Source of the DNA: Dromaius novaehollandiae
Lineage: Eukaryota; Chordata; Aves; Casuariiformes; Dromaiidae
NCBI RefSeq assembly: GCF_036370855.1
Contig: NC_088099.1
Span: 21,295,501-21,359,500 of the forward strand
DNA length: 64,000 nt
Direction of reading: 5' to 3'
Shown piece after piece: positions 13,646 to 25,839 of the stretch (its first letter is position 1; the number at the start of each line of letters is the position of its first letter). A program made the translations under genes and the position numbers. The notes under the pieces were generated by a model. That model saw only the letters and a program-made list of their open reading frames with translations. It was not told where the DNA came from and did not search any database.

Positions 13646-13867
13646 ACGCCTGAATGGAAAATGCACAAATGGTCCATGATTGGGATCCACATCTACTGCC
13701 TCTTTGCTGGGTTTCCAAACACTGGGCTTCTGAGCAGCCTTCTGAGGTCTCTGGCCATATGTTTGTACCCATGACCCATTCCCAACTGCACAGCATTAAG
13801 AGATTCAAGGAGGCAAAAAGAAGGAAAGAGTGTGGACATGTCATTCTTCCTCCCTGCCTGTTCCTAA

Positions 13868-13965
13868 GCAGAGCTGTAGCCTGCTCAGAGCACTGTTCTG
13901 ATATGTGGAAACTGTGAGTTCAAATCCCTCTGCCAGTAAAGGGCTTACAACCTTGGTCTTACATT
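13868..13965 (+). repeat. tRNA-derived SINE-like segment, copy 2
   Basis: A GTAGCCTGCTCAGAGCACTG segment is followed about 35 bases later by GAGTTCAAATCCC, a good polymerase III B box, and then CTCTGCC. The order and spacing fit a tRNA-derived SINE. It does not fold as a working tRNA by eye. Confidence 0.5.
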
Positions 13966-14839
13966 TAGTGGACCAGTGCTCTTATTCTGAGATGATAGTG
14001 AAAATGTGTGTGGCAGCAGTATTTTTTGACCAGCTCTCAGTGCCGCTGTGTGTTATGCACTTTCTGAGCACAGGGAGGAAATCAAGAAATTCACTATAGA
14101 TGTCTGTTGGATGGCATTAGTCTAATCAAAGGTGGAAATGTACATCCGAGCTGGTTGTTTGGACTCCCTTTATAGCGAGTGGTAAGTTAGGTGAATGCAG
14201 CCAATCTCTTGTTTCTGATTCCAGGTGGCCTTGTGGCAGAGAGGTCCACATGGGCAGCCAGACTAGCTGAGCCAGGGGGGACTTCTGGCCACACAAGCTG
14301 GTGCAGATATGGGTTCCCACAGCTCCTGGCAAAAGCTTCTTTTTGCCCCTGTGGTGTCTCAAGTAAGCAGCGATTTTGGAGAGCTGTTTGGAAAGTGCCT
14401 AGCTTCCATCCAAACTGCACTGTAAGTGCCTGTGTTTTCCCTTGAATCTCACCATAAGGGCATGTCTGTACTAAACTGGAGAGTGCAAGCAGAGATGTTC
14501 AGGCTGGCAAAGACTGAGTGAGTTTCAGACTGGGAAACAGAATGATCACATCAGCACATGCCATGTTAGGGAGGCAGGTTTAATAGCTTGGCTGTGCTGC
14601 CACACTGCTGCAGTGAGATTACTTTGGAGATGGTGTTGTATCTCTGCATGGCACTATCCTGTGCTGTATGGATGGACGACTTTGGAGAAGATGTGGTTAT
14701 CTCTATAGAAATGTCCGAGAAACAAATGCTAGCAAAGGAAGAGAGAGATTCAAGCTGAAAGAAACCACTGGTATAAGTACAAGTGGTCATGTTTTATCTT
14801 AGAAATGATGAAAATGTGTATAATGGTTAGAAGAATCAG

Positions 14840-14998
14840 TTTTTGGAACAGTCTTCTAGAAACAGTGGAGACAAACTGTCCAAATGTTAAAATGGAGCTT
14901 CAACACTTTAGGAACAGGCTATATATTGTGGGTTCCTGTAGTACCACAGGCTTGGACTGATGGACCTATGGTGTCACTTCTGGTCCTGTGTTTTACAT
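14840..14998 (+). mobile_element. Old CR1 LINE 3' fragment, sense
   Basis: The segment from GGAACAGTCTTC through GGAGACAAACTGTCC to CTGATGGACC and ACTTCTGGTCCTGTGTTTTAC follows the 3' region of older CR1 elements (GATGGACC...CTTCTGGTCCTGTGTTCT). It is diverged and lacks a clear terminal 8-mer repeat. Confidence 0.55.
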
Positions 14999-15936
14999 TC
15001 CTAATAGCTGCAGATGTTTTTCAGCATCTAAGTATACGTCAGTAAATCCTGTGGCAGTGAGTTACATGGTTTAATTATATACATTGTTTAATAGGAATGT
15101 ATTTTACTGTTTTACAGTATCCTATCTTAAATTTAATTGTGTTCCTTTACTGTAGTATTTGATGGATAGACCAGAAATCTCTTCTCCGTATCATTGTTCA
15201 AATCATATACCTTTTTATGTCCTCTATTTTTCATTACCTTTGTAAGATACTTACAAAGAAAAGTCTCAGTATTTTTGCCCTGTTTTCATGTAAGAGTTTC
15301 CTGGATCATTCATCATTCCTGTTTTAGAGAAGCAAAGCACATGAGATATCAAAAGCAGCAATGAGGAAAGAATACCCTTACTGGAAATATTTAAATGAAT
15401 GAAAGGATGTAAAGTAAATAGAAGTATATATATAATAAGTAAATATAGGTAAGGTATAATTTATCATCCTTATGAATTAGAGAAATACCAATTGTAGTAT
15501 AAAACCTTTGATATGCTGCAAATCAATGTTTTACAAAACAAGGAAAAACCAGCATTCTTTAGCAAAATAACTAAGCTGCAGACCAAATGAAAATACAAAA
15601 TTTTAATCAAGATTTCCTGCCTGTTGATTTAGATTACTTTAATTTTCATTCATCTTGCTAGCTGCCTTGCTGTCTGAGAGGGAAGAAAGTCCTACAACAC
15701 CCAGCTGGCAAATGCAGCAGTGGGGTGGGTTATCAGGTACCTAAGCCTTAGCTGTGCTGTGCAACTGTGGATGTTATCTCCACTGTTAGGTGGATGCAAG
15801 CCAGCTCTAGTCACAGGGTTGCATAGCTGTGTTAGCATGCAAGGATGTAGGAGCTGCAGCAGGACTGAGCAGGTGATTGTTATTAACAAATCTGTATCTT
15901 ATCTAGATGGTTTCTGGCCCAGGGGCTCGCATTTCA

Positions 15937-15967
15937 CTTATAGTCCACTTATAGTGGAACTTATAGT
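15937..15967 (+). repeat. Three copies of CTTATAGT with an inverted core
   Basis: CTTATAGT occurs at 15937, 15948 and 15960, at 11- and 12-bp steps. The middle copy lies in the near-palindrome TCCACTTATAGTGGA. The spacing is close to one DNA turn. It lies about 35 bp before a TA repeat. Confidence 0.85.
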
Positions 15968-16003
15968 CTGACCATGCAAATATACAATGTGTAGACTGGT
16001 GTG

Positions 16004-16019
16004 TATATATATATATATA
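16004..16019 (+). repeat. (TA)8 microsatellite
   Basis: Eight perfect TA units, followed by a decayed TA/TG-rich stretch, directly upstream of the sense CR1 3' end. Confidence 0.95.
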
Positions 16020-16045
16020 AATGTATATATGTACCATATAAATCA

Positions 16046-16237
16046 CTGTGAGGATAATTAAGCATTGGAACAGCTTTCCTGGTTGTGGGGAGGAGGTTCC
16101 CTGGAGGTTTTCAAGACTTGACTGGACAGAGCCTTGAACAACCTGGTCTGTCAATGTTGACCCTGCTTTGAGCAGAAGTTTCGACTAGAGACCTCCCAAG
16201 GTCTCTTCCAACCTGAATTATCTTATGATCCCATGAC
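16046..16237 (+). mobile_element. CR1 LINE 3' end, sense
   Basis: The match to the CR1 3' region is clear: GGTTTTCAAGACTTGACTGG, then AACAACCTGGTCTG, GACCCTGCTTTGAGCAG, GGTCTCTTCCAACCTGAATT, and a terminal TTATGATCCCATGA like the CR1 8-mer tail. It is a short 5'-truncated copy, the usual form in bird genomes, with no open frame. This copy is the best evidence that the DNA is avian or closely related. Confidence 0.9.
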
Positions 16238-16239
16238 CT

Positions 16240-19200
16240 TTGTGTTTGGGCAACTCCTACAGCTGGTTATCTACAGCCTCCTCTAGGAGCACAGGTGAGG
16301 TGGAGAAGGGAATTGAGTCATGCCCTTTCCATGTTTCCCCCATACCCATTCCCCTCTGACTCCCTTCTCCTTGAGAGGAGACGTTTTGAATAAGTGAATC
16401 TATTCTAGGTGAAAGCGATGAGAAGAAGAAAGTATGACCATAAATTCTGTGTCTAAATACTTATATGTATTTCATAACTACAAAAATTTGAATTTTACAT
16501 GTCTCTTTCTTTGCGTGGTGTTCTTGAAGGGATATCAGAAGTTGACAGCTCTGCATGAGCTACTCATGGTCAGAGATATCAGCCATGGACAAGACATATA
16601 ATGAGTGCTTGTGGCTTGGGAAACATTCAAATATAGCCCCCATGGTAGTGTGGCTCAGACATCAAAGGAATGTGTGATGCTAATGACAGGAATTTGATTT
16701 TATGCTTGGCATCTAGATAAAGCAATTAATGAGTTGAGAAATGCATGATGGGCATATGATAGATAACACATGATACAATATAGTAGAAATTATCAAATAT
16801 TCACAAGGGGAAACCAGGATCGTGATTGATTTGTGACTTAAAGTGATTCAAACCATCAGGCTGACTGGATCCTCCTAGGTATAGTGGGGTCACCTGCAGC
16901 AGAGTTTTGCTCTCTTCTGAACTGTCCCAGAAAGGAGGCCTGAGAGTCAAGTGTTTAGCGGGGTTCTGTGGCTGGCCCAAAGGTGGCTGAGTTTGGAAGA
17001 GCTGGGGCAAGAAGCAAACCCAGAGGTGGGTGGTGTGGGCCCTGGAGAACCCACAGTCCGTTGCAACAACTGAAAACACCCGTGAGTCAGAATGGCCAAT
17101 GGGAGAACAATGCTGCAAGGAGCTGGCAACCTGGATACTTGCTTTTAGATATGAATATGCATGACTGAATCCTGCAAGGGCTAGAAAACATGCATTCCTT
17201 TTTTAGTGTATGGCTCTGAAACTTTGGGAAAGCAGGTAATGACTCCCACCTTTATTTCATTCTGCAGGAGAACAGTGAAGTGCTGGGTCCATTTGTTTGT
17301 TTTACAATGTCATCTGGATATTTTTCTCCTTTATTTAATCCTTTCTTCTTTCATTCTTCATTTCTTTCATCAGATTGATCTGGATTTCAGTTTTGGTACT
17401 GAATCATGTGCTTTACTGCAGTACGTAAATGCCATCCTTATGTTAACTTTGGGGATTGATTGAGAATAATATGACAAATGTGTTTAATGAGCCACTGCAT
17501 TTCGGTGTTGACTAGAAGCCATTGTCTTACATGAGGCAGAAACATATGCACAGTATATGCTTAGCATGCAGTCTAAAAGAGTGCGTAGAGACCTTCCTAA
17601 GTCTGTGCACTAGAAGTCTACCCTAGAATGCCTCTAGCTGGCCAAGTGCAAAGTATCTTGCATAAACTATCATTTCAATAACTTTAATAAAGTATATTCA
17701 AAGAATAAAACAATCAAGGAAGCATATACTTTTCATTTAGGTCTGGGATTGATTTCCACACCAATATGAAGTAAAAGCTAAGTGGAAGGAATGTACTTAT
17801 AAGGTAATTTGTCTAAAATCTTCAAACAATTGGCTCAAAGCCTAAAGAGAACACAAGTTTAGGTATAGATGAGTAGTCTGGAAATCATTGCTGCCTCTAG
17901 CACAGATTGCATGCATAGAAATTCTCATTGTCCATAAAAGCAAAATTACTGGACCTCTTCTTTTTTTTTTTTTTCTATTTCTCTCTTTGGGCTGTATGCA
18001 GAAAACCAGATCTTCTCCACAACTCTCCAGGCTTTTTCTCTTGACTTTAATAATTTTCCATGTGATTGGAAGCATTATTACAAGTTTAAGGACAGATGAT
18101 GTTCCTCAGAAAGGCAAAATTCCTGGAATCAAATGACTAGTGAGAATCTCAGACTTTTATTTCTAAAATTTTCTGACAAAACGATGGAGTAGAAAAGCTT
18201 GTGATGAGAAAAAGAAAAAAAGAGGCACAAAACCTGAACATTCTATTATTCTATTTTAGGCTTCTTTCTTTTTTTTTTTCCTCTCCTTTGTGTTAGCCTA
18301 TTTTGGTAATACGTACTATAACATCCCTAATAATAATCTAGCTTCAATTTAGTATTCCTGTAATTCTGCAGCTCTACAGAAAAATTGCAGCGAGACACAT
18401 CTATCGAAACCCTCTGATTAAATAGGTGAACAATGTAAATCTGTATTTTAAACAAAATTTAAACTATTTAATCCTCAATGTTGTAAACTGGTGTAAAATA
18501 TGCAGCACAGCATCCATATGAAATTAAGAATGATGCAGAAAGGTGTCAGAGGCATGTTTTAACACAGCAGGTTGTTTTTTGCCTTATTCCTGTAACAATA
18601 TCAGAACAAGGTAACAAGCAAAGAGTTTCTGCAGCCTCATGGTGACAACGGGGAGAATTAGATATCAAAGCAATCCCCATACATATAGTCCATCAAAGAA
18701 AAAGCAGCAGCTAAAAAGTCTGGGAGGAAAGATGCCTTTCCTATGGGAAGTCCTACGTGTTACATCCACCAGATGGTGCCACTCTTCAGCAGAAGCCCGG
18801 CCTCTCTTTTTGGGAGGATGCTGCTTTGATAGTGTTCATTCTTCCAGCTCAGAGAAACAGGAAAGTTTTCCCTCTTTTCCTAAGAACAGATTACAGGTTA
18901 TCAGATGCACCTTTTAGTCTGTGACATGACTTCCTTATATGACAAGCTAGAAAAGCTTTTTTGGTTTCAAGCTTTTTTTTTTTTTCCTTTGTCTGAATTA
19001 CCTAAATTAATTGTTCCCCTTCTGCTGTATGGAAACTGAAGTGAGCAAGAGGCTTGGGAAATCACAAAGGAAGCTCTGTTACACAAGCTGGCTCCTTAAG
19101 TGCTGTCTCCATCATGCAGTAGATACTTTATTCTACTTTCCACCTACATTTGCCACCGATATAATTTTTCACTCTGAAAATAATACGTGCACTGCTGCAT

Positions 19201-22200
19201 ATGCAAATGCATCCAGTACCTGGCACATTTTTATAAAGCACAGAAAACCCTTATATTCAGTTTTACTAAATACCAAGGAGTCAGGGCTGGGGCGAGGGAT
19301 GGCGATTGAAATGAATCGATATTTCAATTATCTGTGTTAATAAAAAAGAGAAAGGAACTGCTAAAATCACAATCACTGATTATTTTTTATAGTTATTAAA
19401 ACAATATTTTTTGCTTATGTGTTTTGACACTATAAACTTTTTAGATTCTCCAGTGCGATGTGGCTGCTTCGTATGGCACTGACAGTGTACATTTATAGGG
19501 AAGACATTGCACTGCAAGGATGATTTTGTGGAGAGAGGTCTGTACGCCTCTCTCAGATCCAGGGCGAATCAGTTTATGTCAGCCCCCTTCCCATAATGTT
19601 CAAGAGTAGACTGCAGGAAAAAAATATGGCTGGAACATAACAAGAATATATATACATATACGTTCCTTCGTGCACAGGAGTGGGCACGACCTATAGCACT
19701 TCCACCAGTGAACTCTTCAGACTGCAGCAGGCCAGAGCTGGGTCTACAACAGCTTCACAGTGAACTTGTGGTAGCGAGCACCAGCTAATGGCAGGACTAG
19801 AGCATTTTAAAGGAAAGCTTTCTACGTAGTCTCTACTTCTATATATTGTAGAATGAGATCATAGGCACTGGGAGGAACAAAGTGAGATAGAACTGGTTGT
19901 TTCACTTAAAAGAGAATAAATACCATAGCTAAATATATGTGTGAACAAACACCAGATCTTTTAACTTTAATGATGTTGCAGTTTCTCTCCTACAGTAGCT
20001 GGAGACCTGTATTACTTATTCTGGCTACAAGTAGTTCAGTAAGAGAAGTCAGTAAAGAGAGTAGTATAAAAAAGCTTGCATAGACTCTATGTGCCATATG
20101 TCCTTTTACCAAAATACTGGGAAATCCATATCTAGGAAGGACGATCAGTTGGTACCACCTACCAATGCCCACTGAGCTAAACATTTTTTATTCATTCTGC
20201 AGCTGGAAAAATGTCTATTAGCCCATGTTAATCACCTTTCTGATTACATCTCTTTTAGAGTTCACGTGTAATTCCCTCCTTGTCATAAATTCTCTGATTT
20301 CCAGCAAAATGAGCCTTTCAAAACTGCAGTCTGTGAACTGCAGTCCTAAATTGGCCCATCATTGGCAAGAAAATGTCACATGTGATAATTTCTGCATGGG
20401 GCAACCTGTCATGGTGATTCAAAGAGCCAAATATTCAGCACTACTTTTAATTCTTTTGCTAGTGAGTTCCAGACAAATCGATCTTATATAAGTAGTAAAT
20501 GTGGATGACTCTGGAGGATTTTTGTATTACCAATTATTATTGAAAGGGCAAAACTGAGAAGTAGCCATTGGTAGTGTTCAACAAAATTATATTTTATTTC
20601 ATTTTTTAGTCTTATTCAACTAATGTCGACTTTGATCAGACTCAGCTGTTGACTATCCTGCTGTTCTCTTCCAAAATTTGCTGGATGTTCTACTTTAAAG
20701 ACTGTTTTCAGTGATCTGAGAGTAGAAGGATAGCAGTAGGTTATGGCTGCCTGAAGGTGCTGCTTGATCAAAGTCAGGAGACTACTCAGTTACCTTTCTG
20801 TTTTACCACTGAGTCTGCATAAGAGCATTTACTGGCTTCCATACAAACTTCAGGTTTGGTTTCTTTCTTCTCTTCAAAAGGCTGACTATTTATAATGCAT
20901 CACGGTGCTGTAACAGGGCACTCTACAGCATGCGATATATTTAAATACAAAGACATATGCTCTGGGTCAATAGAAGCATGAATTTTACTATTTGCTTATG
21001 AATAACTAGAATTTCTTACACATTATTTTACAAATCAGTAAAAGTGAGGTGTGCATACAGAGTTCCTTATGTTAACAGCACAACAGAGATGATGACGCCA
21101 ACATTTGCTTCAGAGAAGTGGCTGAAAATCTTCTACAAAAGAAAAATATTTTAATTTTGTGTACATATTTGAAATAAAACACATTTTTGGCTCCCAGGCC
21201 AACAAACTTAGCTTGTTTAAGACCTTTAATTCTAATTTGTATTTGAGTTGCCGCTTTCCCAGCTTTTTATCCCGAGCCTCACGAGCTGTCGGAGACAAAA
21301 CAGTCTGCCAAGAAGCCATCCTCCTGGAGGATATAAACAAGGTTTTTCTTGGAGCCAAGAGCTCTGAGGTGCACAGGAACGAAGCAGTCTCTGTTCTCCC
21401 GTTGCAGATTCCCAGTGCTCCCGGATGCCACTGACCTGGTGAGAAAAAGTCATGAACTTGCTCCAGAGCCCTGAGACACCTGGCCAGCTTGTTTAACCTT
21501 TTCAATGGGGCCCTTTAAACTGAAGAATTTGTTGATAGTAATATTTATGCCTCTTAGACATGTTCCTGGGGCGGTCTCTTTCATACTTCTGTTCATTTGA
21601 TTAGTTTCCATAGTGACACTTATTTGTAGAGTGTAGAGTTCCTGCTAGCAGGTTCCTGCAAATGCCAGCCACGTGCGTGCCGTGTTAATAGGACAAAGTC
21701 AGTCCTGTTCCTTTCCTTTGGGTGGCTTGATTTTGCCTTTCAGCTGGGGGCATCCTGAGGAAAAAAAAGGAAAGGGGGTGAGGGGATCCTTTGGATTTGA
21801 GCTCCAGACGCTGGGAGCTTATTATTCTGGATGGTATTTTTGACTGAACTAGTTCTGTCTGAATTTCAGTGGCAGCCTCTGAAGTAGCTGCCTGTCTGCA
21901 CGACTTCTTATATAAGCTGGGGGAACCTTCCATTGTAGCAAGGCCTTTAGACTGCTGCTTTATTTAAAATGCAGAATTACATGAAAAGGCAATTCAGTTG
22001 AGTGGTGCCTTGTAGTTTGTCTTTTATCCCAGGTAAAAATAGGAACTTGTTTTTCTTCTAGGGAAATTACTACTATGTTAAGAATAGGAGAAAGCTAAAA
22101 TCAGACACAAATTCATATACACACAACACACAACAGCATGCTCACCTGTGGAAGAGGTAAACAAATATCTGCAGTAAGTGAATAAAAGCAGACTTCCATG

Positions 22201-23924
22201 TTGACAAGGGCAATTTCAACAGCATGGTTATTTATAAAAATGCTGATGCTTGTAACAATCCCAACTAATTCACAACGCAGACTAAAAGAGATTTAAGAAA
22301 AGGAGTTATTAGATATGGGCTACACCCCCACAGGACAGCTTCTGGAATTTTAGACAAAAGGATACTGTATATACTTTTTCCTAATTTGGGGGAAGAATGA
22401 GAAGTAGAGGGAAATCTAGATTTGACAAGGATTCTGTCACACTGAGAATTAGTTCTCTTACATTTCCTGCAGAGACTTTGAGGCCTTTTATGTTAGTTTG
22501 CCACATTTCTTACTGGAAGACACTGAGAGGTTGCTTGAGCCACTGACGTGTGCATAAAAATAAAGCAACAAACAGTTGCAAGAGTTCCTAATAGCACTTA
22601 GCCAGAGGACAGAGAAGGAACAACACTCCCAGGAGACCAAAAGTTTGATTCTGTTCTTATACTAGAGCAAATAAAGAACGGATTCTCTCAAGTCATAGAA
22701 ATTAAATTGGGGTAAATGTGATGTGAGTCAAACTGGAATCTGGCCCTTGAGCTCACAAGCAATCTCGAAAGTACTGCTGGGGCAGAGCCAGAGGAAGCTG
22801 AGCATGTAGCAGAAGTGACTCTCCCGACCCACACAAGGGTAAGTGCTAACCTTCACAGCTGCCCTAGCAGCCTCTAACTCCCAATAATGTAAAAGATGAT
22901 GAGGATTGTAAAAGTATTAGTTTTATTAAGATAGCCCAATAAAATTAATACCAAGCAAATGTTAAACACTCTTGATTATTTAAAGAAAATGAAAGTATGA
23001 GACAAAAATGGCTTTCTTAAGTAGCATATTAAAGGAAAAATTATAATTGTAGAATAAGAGGTAAAATTTTGAAGTTTGTGTTTTTCTTTGTTTCCCCCAA
23101 GTACAGAATCCTTACAAAATTAAAGTATTCAGTGGAGGGAAGGAAGAAAGTAATCAGATTTGTAAAATAGTAAACGTCCTTTACTTCCGTAAGGGATAAT
23201 TTTTAAAAGCTAAGCCAGCAAGCCCTATGTCACCGATTCCAAACATCAGGAGGGTGAGGTTGAGTTGTGACTTCCCTGTGATGCAGTCGGCCTTCAGGAG
23301 GAGAAGGGAGCCCTCAAAAGCCTCCCATGCCACTCAACAGAATTAACGGGGGTCTACAGGGGAAACTCTTCAGCTCTCTCTCAGCAAGATGGATGATCAC
23401 TGCAAGCGAAATCTTCCTAAGAAATGAAATGAAATCTTCAGCTAATGTTATTATCATGACAAGAACAGTGATCTCTCTATTTAGGTTGCTTACTTTCTCT
23501 GTTTAAAGAATATTTATGAACTTTTCTGGTTTGTGGAAGCCCTCAGAAATTTGGCAGGGAGAAAGTCCTGTGGCTAGAGAAGTGCATTATCCTTGCCTGA
23601 TGAAATTCCGCTCAGATTTGATTGAGAGATTAAGTCTGACAGGGAGGAAATGATGATTTTCAGTTGCACCGTCAACAGTGTTGGCAGCATGTCAAAAACA
23701 ATAGGTAAACATGAAAATTATAGTCTAAGACTGATTCTGTGCAAGTGCAAAGCAAAGCAGCACCAAGAAGAACAGATGGCTGCTCTGGAAACAAGGAGGG
23801 AAAGGGAAGCCAAGCTCTTTGGCCACATCTACCCTTCGGATAACATGTGTGTGCCCAGGCTTACGTCAGGACTGAGCTGGGGCAGTTGTTCTGGGGCGGT
23901 TGTAGCCCCTGGCAGCACTGGCAG
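16240..23924. other. Noncoding DNA upstream of NEBL
   Basis: Apart from the candidate CTCF site, I note a perfect 8-bp inverted repeat ATTGAAAT/ATTTCAAT (19305-19328). It sits in a 19.08-19.33 kb stretch with an octamer-like ATGCAAAT at 19201. A moderately CpG-containing stretch lies at 21.24-21.44 kb. No gene recognised. Confidence 0.55.
18766..18780 (+). promoter_or_regulatory. Candidate CTCF site (+ orientation)
   Basis: CCACCAGATGGTGCC matches the CTCF core CCRSCAGRKGGCRSY at 14 of 15 positions. Only a motif match; occupancy unknown. Confidence 0.35.
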
Positions 23925-24085
23925 ATAGGCTGTGCGGTGTGGAGCAAAACGCCGGTTTGCAAGTCCGGAGATCCTCACTCGAAATCCCAGACTCAGCTCC
24001 AAAACAGAGGGCATCTTCAGACAGTCATCTTTAGCTCGTTTTACCCATCTGTGCTATCAAAAGAATAATGTTCTTATCCTGACAT
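23925..24085 (+). repeat. MIR/CORE-SINE-like relic
   Basis: A decayed tRNA-like part (GGAGATCCTCACTCGAAATCCC) is followed by CTCGTTTTACCCATCTGTG and an AAGAATAATGTTCTTATCC tail. This resembles the CAGTTTCCCCATCTGTAAAATG end of MIR-type SINEs. Strongly diverged. Confidence 0.4.
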
Positions 24086-25808
24086 AGAGATTATATGTTG
24101 TGAGGCCAAAGAAATGTGCGTACTGTAAGAAAGGCCTTGAGGAAACAAATAACTCTGCACTAATTGCTGGCATTGGTTGGCTCACTGGAATGAGAGTATG
24201 CTGTACTAATTAAAAGGTAAGGAGAAAAAAATCAGATGCCTTCCTCATTATATGAGCATCAGTCAGAAAGAGATGAGAGGAGAGAGTGAACACTAATGAT
24301 ACACACACATAGGCTAACAGTGTATATAACTCTAGGTTCTGAATTTGTCCCTGTTCATCTTGATTTACCAAGGAAATGAACCTCATGTGAGTGTGCTGTC
24401 TGTCGCTTTCTATCCTTCTCTCTATCATTTTGCCTCAGTAACTTTTAAACTTGGCTAAATTCAATCAAATCTGTCAGGAGAGTATAAAGTCTCAAAGGCC
24501 TGAAAATCAGTTGCTGGGCAAAAAAGGGAATCCAGGTTACTGTCCTTGTTACAGAGGGGACTGCAATGTGAACTCAGGAGGTACTCTCTCAGTTTAGATG
24601 CCATCTGGTCCATCAGCACAAGCACTGGCTGCCCAGTCAGCACAGACGTACCTCAGGAAGAGCCACAGCACGTGTTAGCTAGCAGGTATTTTAGAGACAT
24701 GAGAAAAAGATGAAAGTAATGTGCATGTGGGCTTTATGGAGGTGAGCTGGAGGCATTGCAGAGAGGCCACAGTCATTTTAGTGGGAATCAACTGAGACAG
24801 TCTGTGCAAAATCAGACTTCGCTAGATCTGAGACTGTTTACTGATTTCCAGTCAGGAGATGTATCTAAATAAAAAGTACAGATTTAGGAGAAGATTTTGT
24901 GGGTGAAGCAACGTGATGTTTTTTCAAAGTGTTTTGACATTCATGCCCATTGACTGATTCCATGGGATAAGCCTTGATTTGCCTTACTGCAATACAGAGA
25001 TGACTCAAACTGTTCCAGCTTATGATGGACAAAAGCTTTTTCTGTGTCCTTTCTCCATAACGCTCCCCATATTTTCCCCAGATTTTCTTTCATGTTCTGG
25101 TAATTTCCTTACCTGCCTCCATAATGCTGGAGGGCATTGTGGTGCTCCCTCCTTCTACCTAACACGTCTGAGACTAAGGAACGTACTTCCATGCCCATCA
25201 CATGCCATTTCCTTATCCAGGTTATCTCCGTCCTTTGCTTGCCTCCAGAGCTGGGTTTAAGCTTGTGGCCCACATCTCTGCAGTCTTCTGTTGCTTCGCA
25301 GCTTCATGCTTGGAATAGGTACTTATTCAGAGTATTAAAACATGTACAAATTGGAAATCTGATTCTACAGATATGTGAAAATATGCCTTTATGAGTCTAA
25401 TCTCATCTATATTGAAGAAAAAGGAAAGGCTTCTACTGACTTCAGGGATAGGGATCTATGTTGTTTTAAAGTATATTTTAAGGTAAGATACACTGAATAT
25501 AATAAAATATCTGACAGTAACTGAAAAAGATGTGTAAAGTCAGACATAGAGAAGTAATGAACTCCTGTGGCTGCAGCAGAAATCATAGCCTCAGTAACCC
25601 TGGCAGTAAAATCTCCAGGACCTCCAGACATGCTGTAGCTGTTGGTTGTACAGCTGATGTTCTCAGTTAGGGGCAGTGGTGAGAAAGGTGGGTCTTTTTC
25701 TTTTAGGAAAAGTGTTAATGGACAAACAGAAACTCCAAAGAGAACTCTGATAGCATGCATTTATTGTGTGCCACTGGCCTTAGAAACATCCCTTAAAACT
25801 AGCCCACT

Positions 25809-25839
<31 letters not shown>

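Noticed and set aside
13868-13965. Functional tRNA gene
   Set aside because: A B box is present, but the A-box half and the stems do not form a cloverleaf by eye. A SINE relic fits better.
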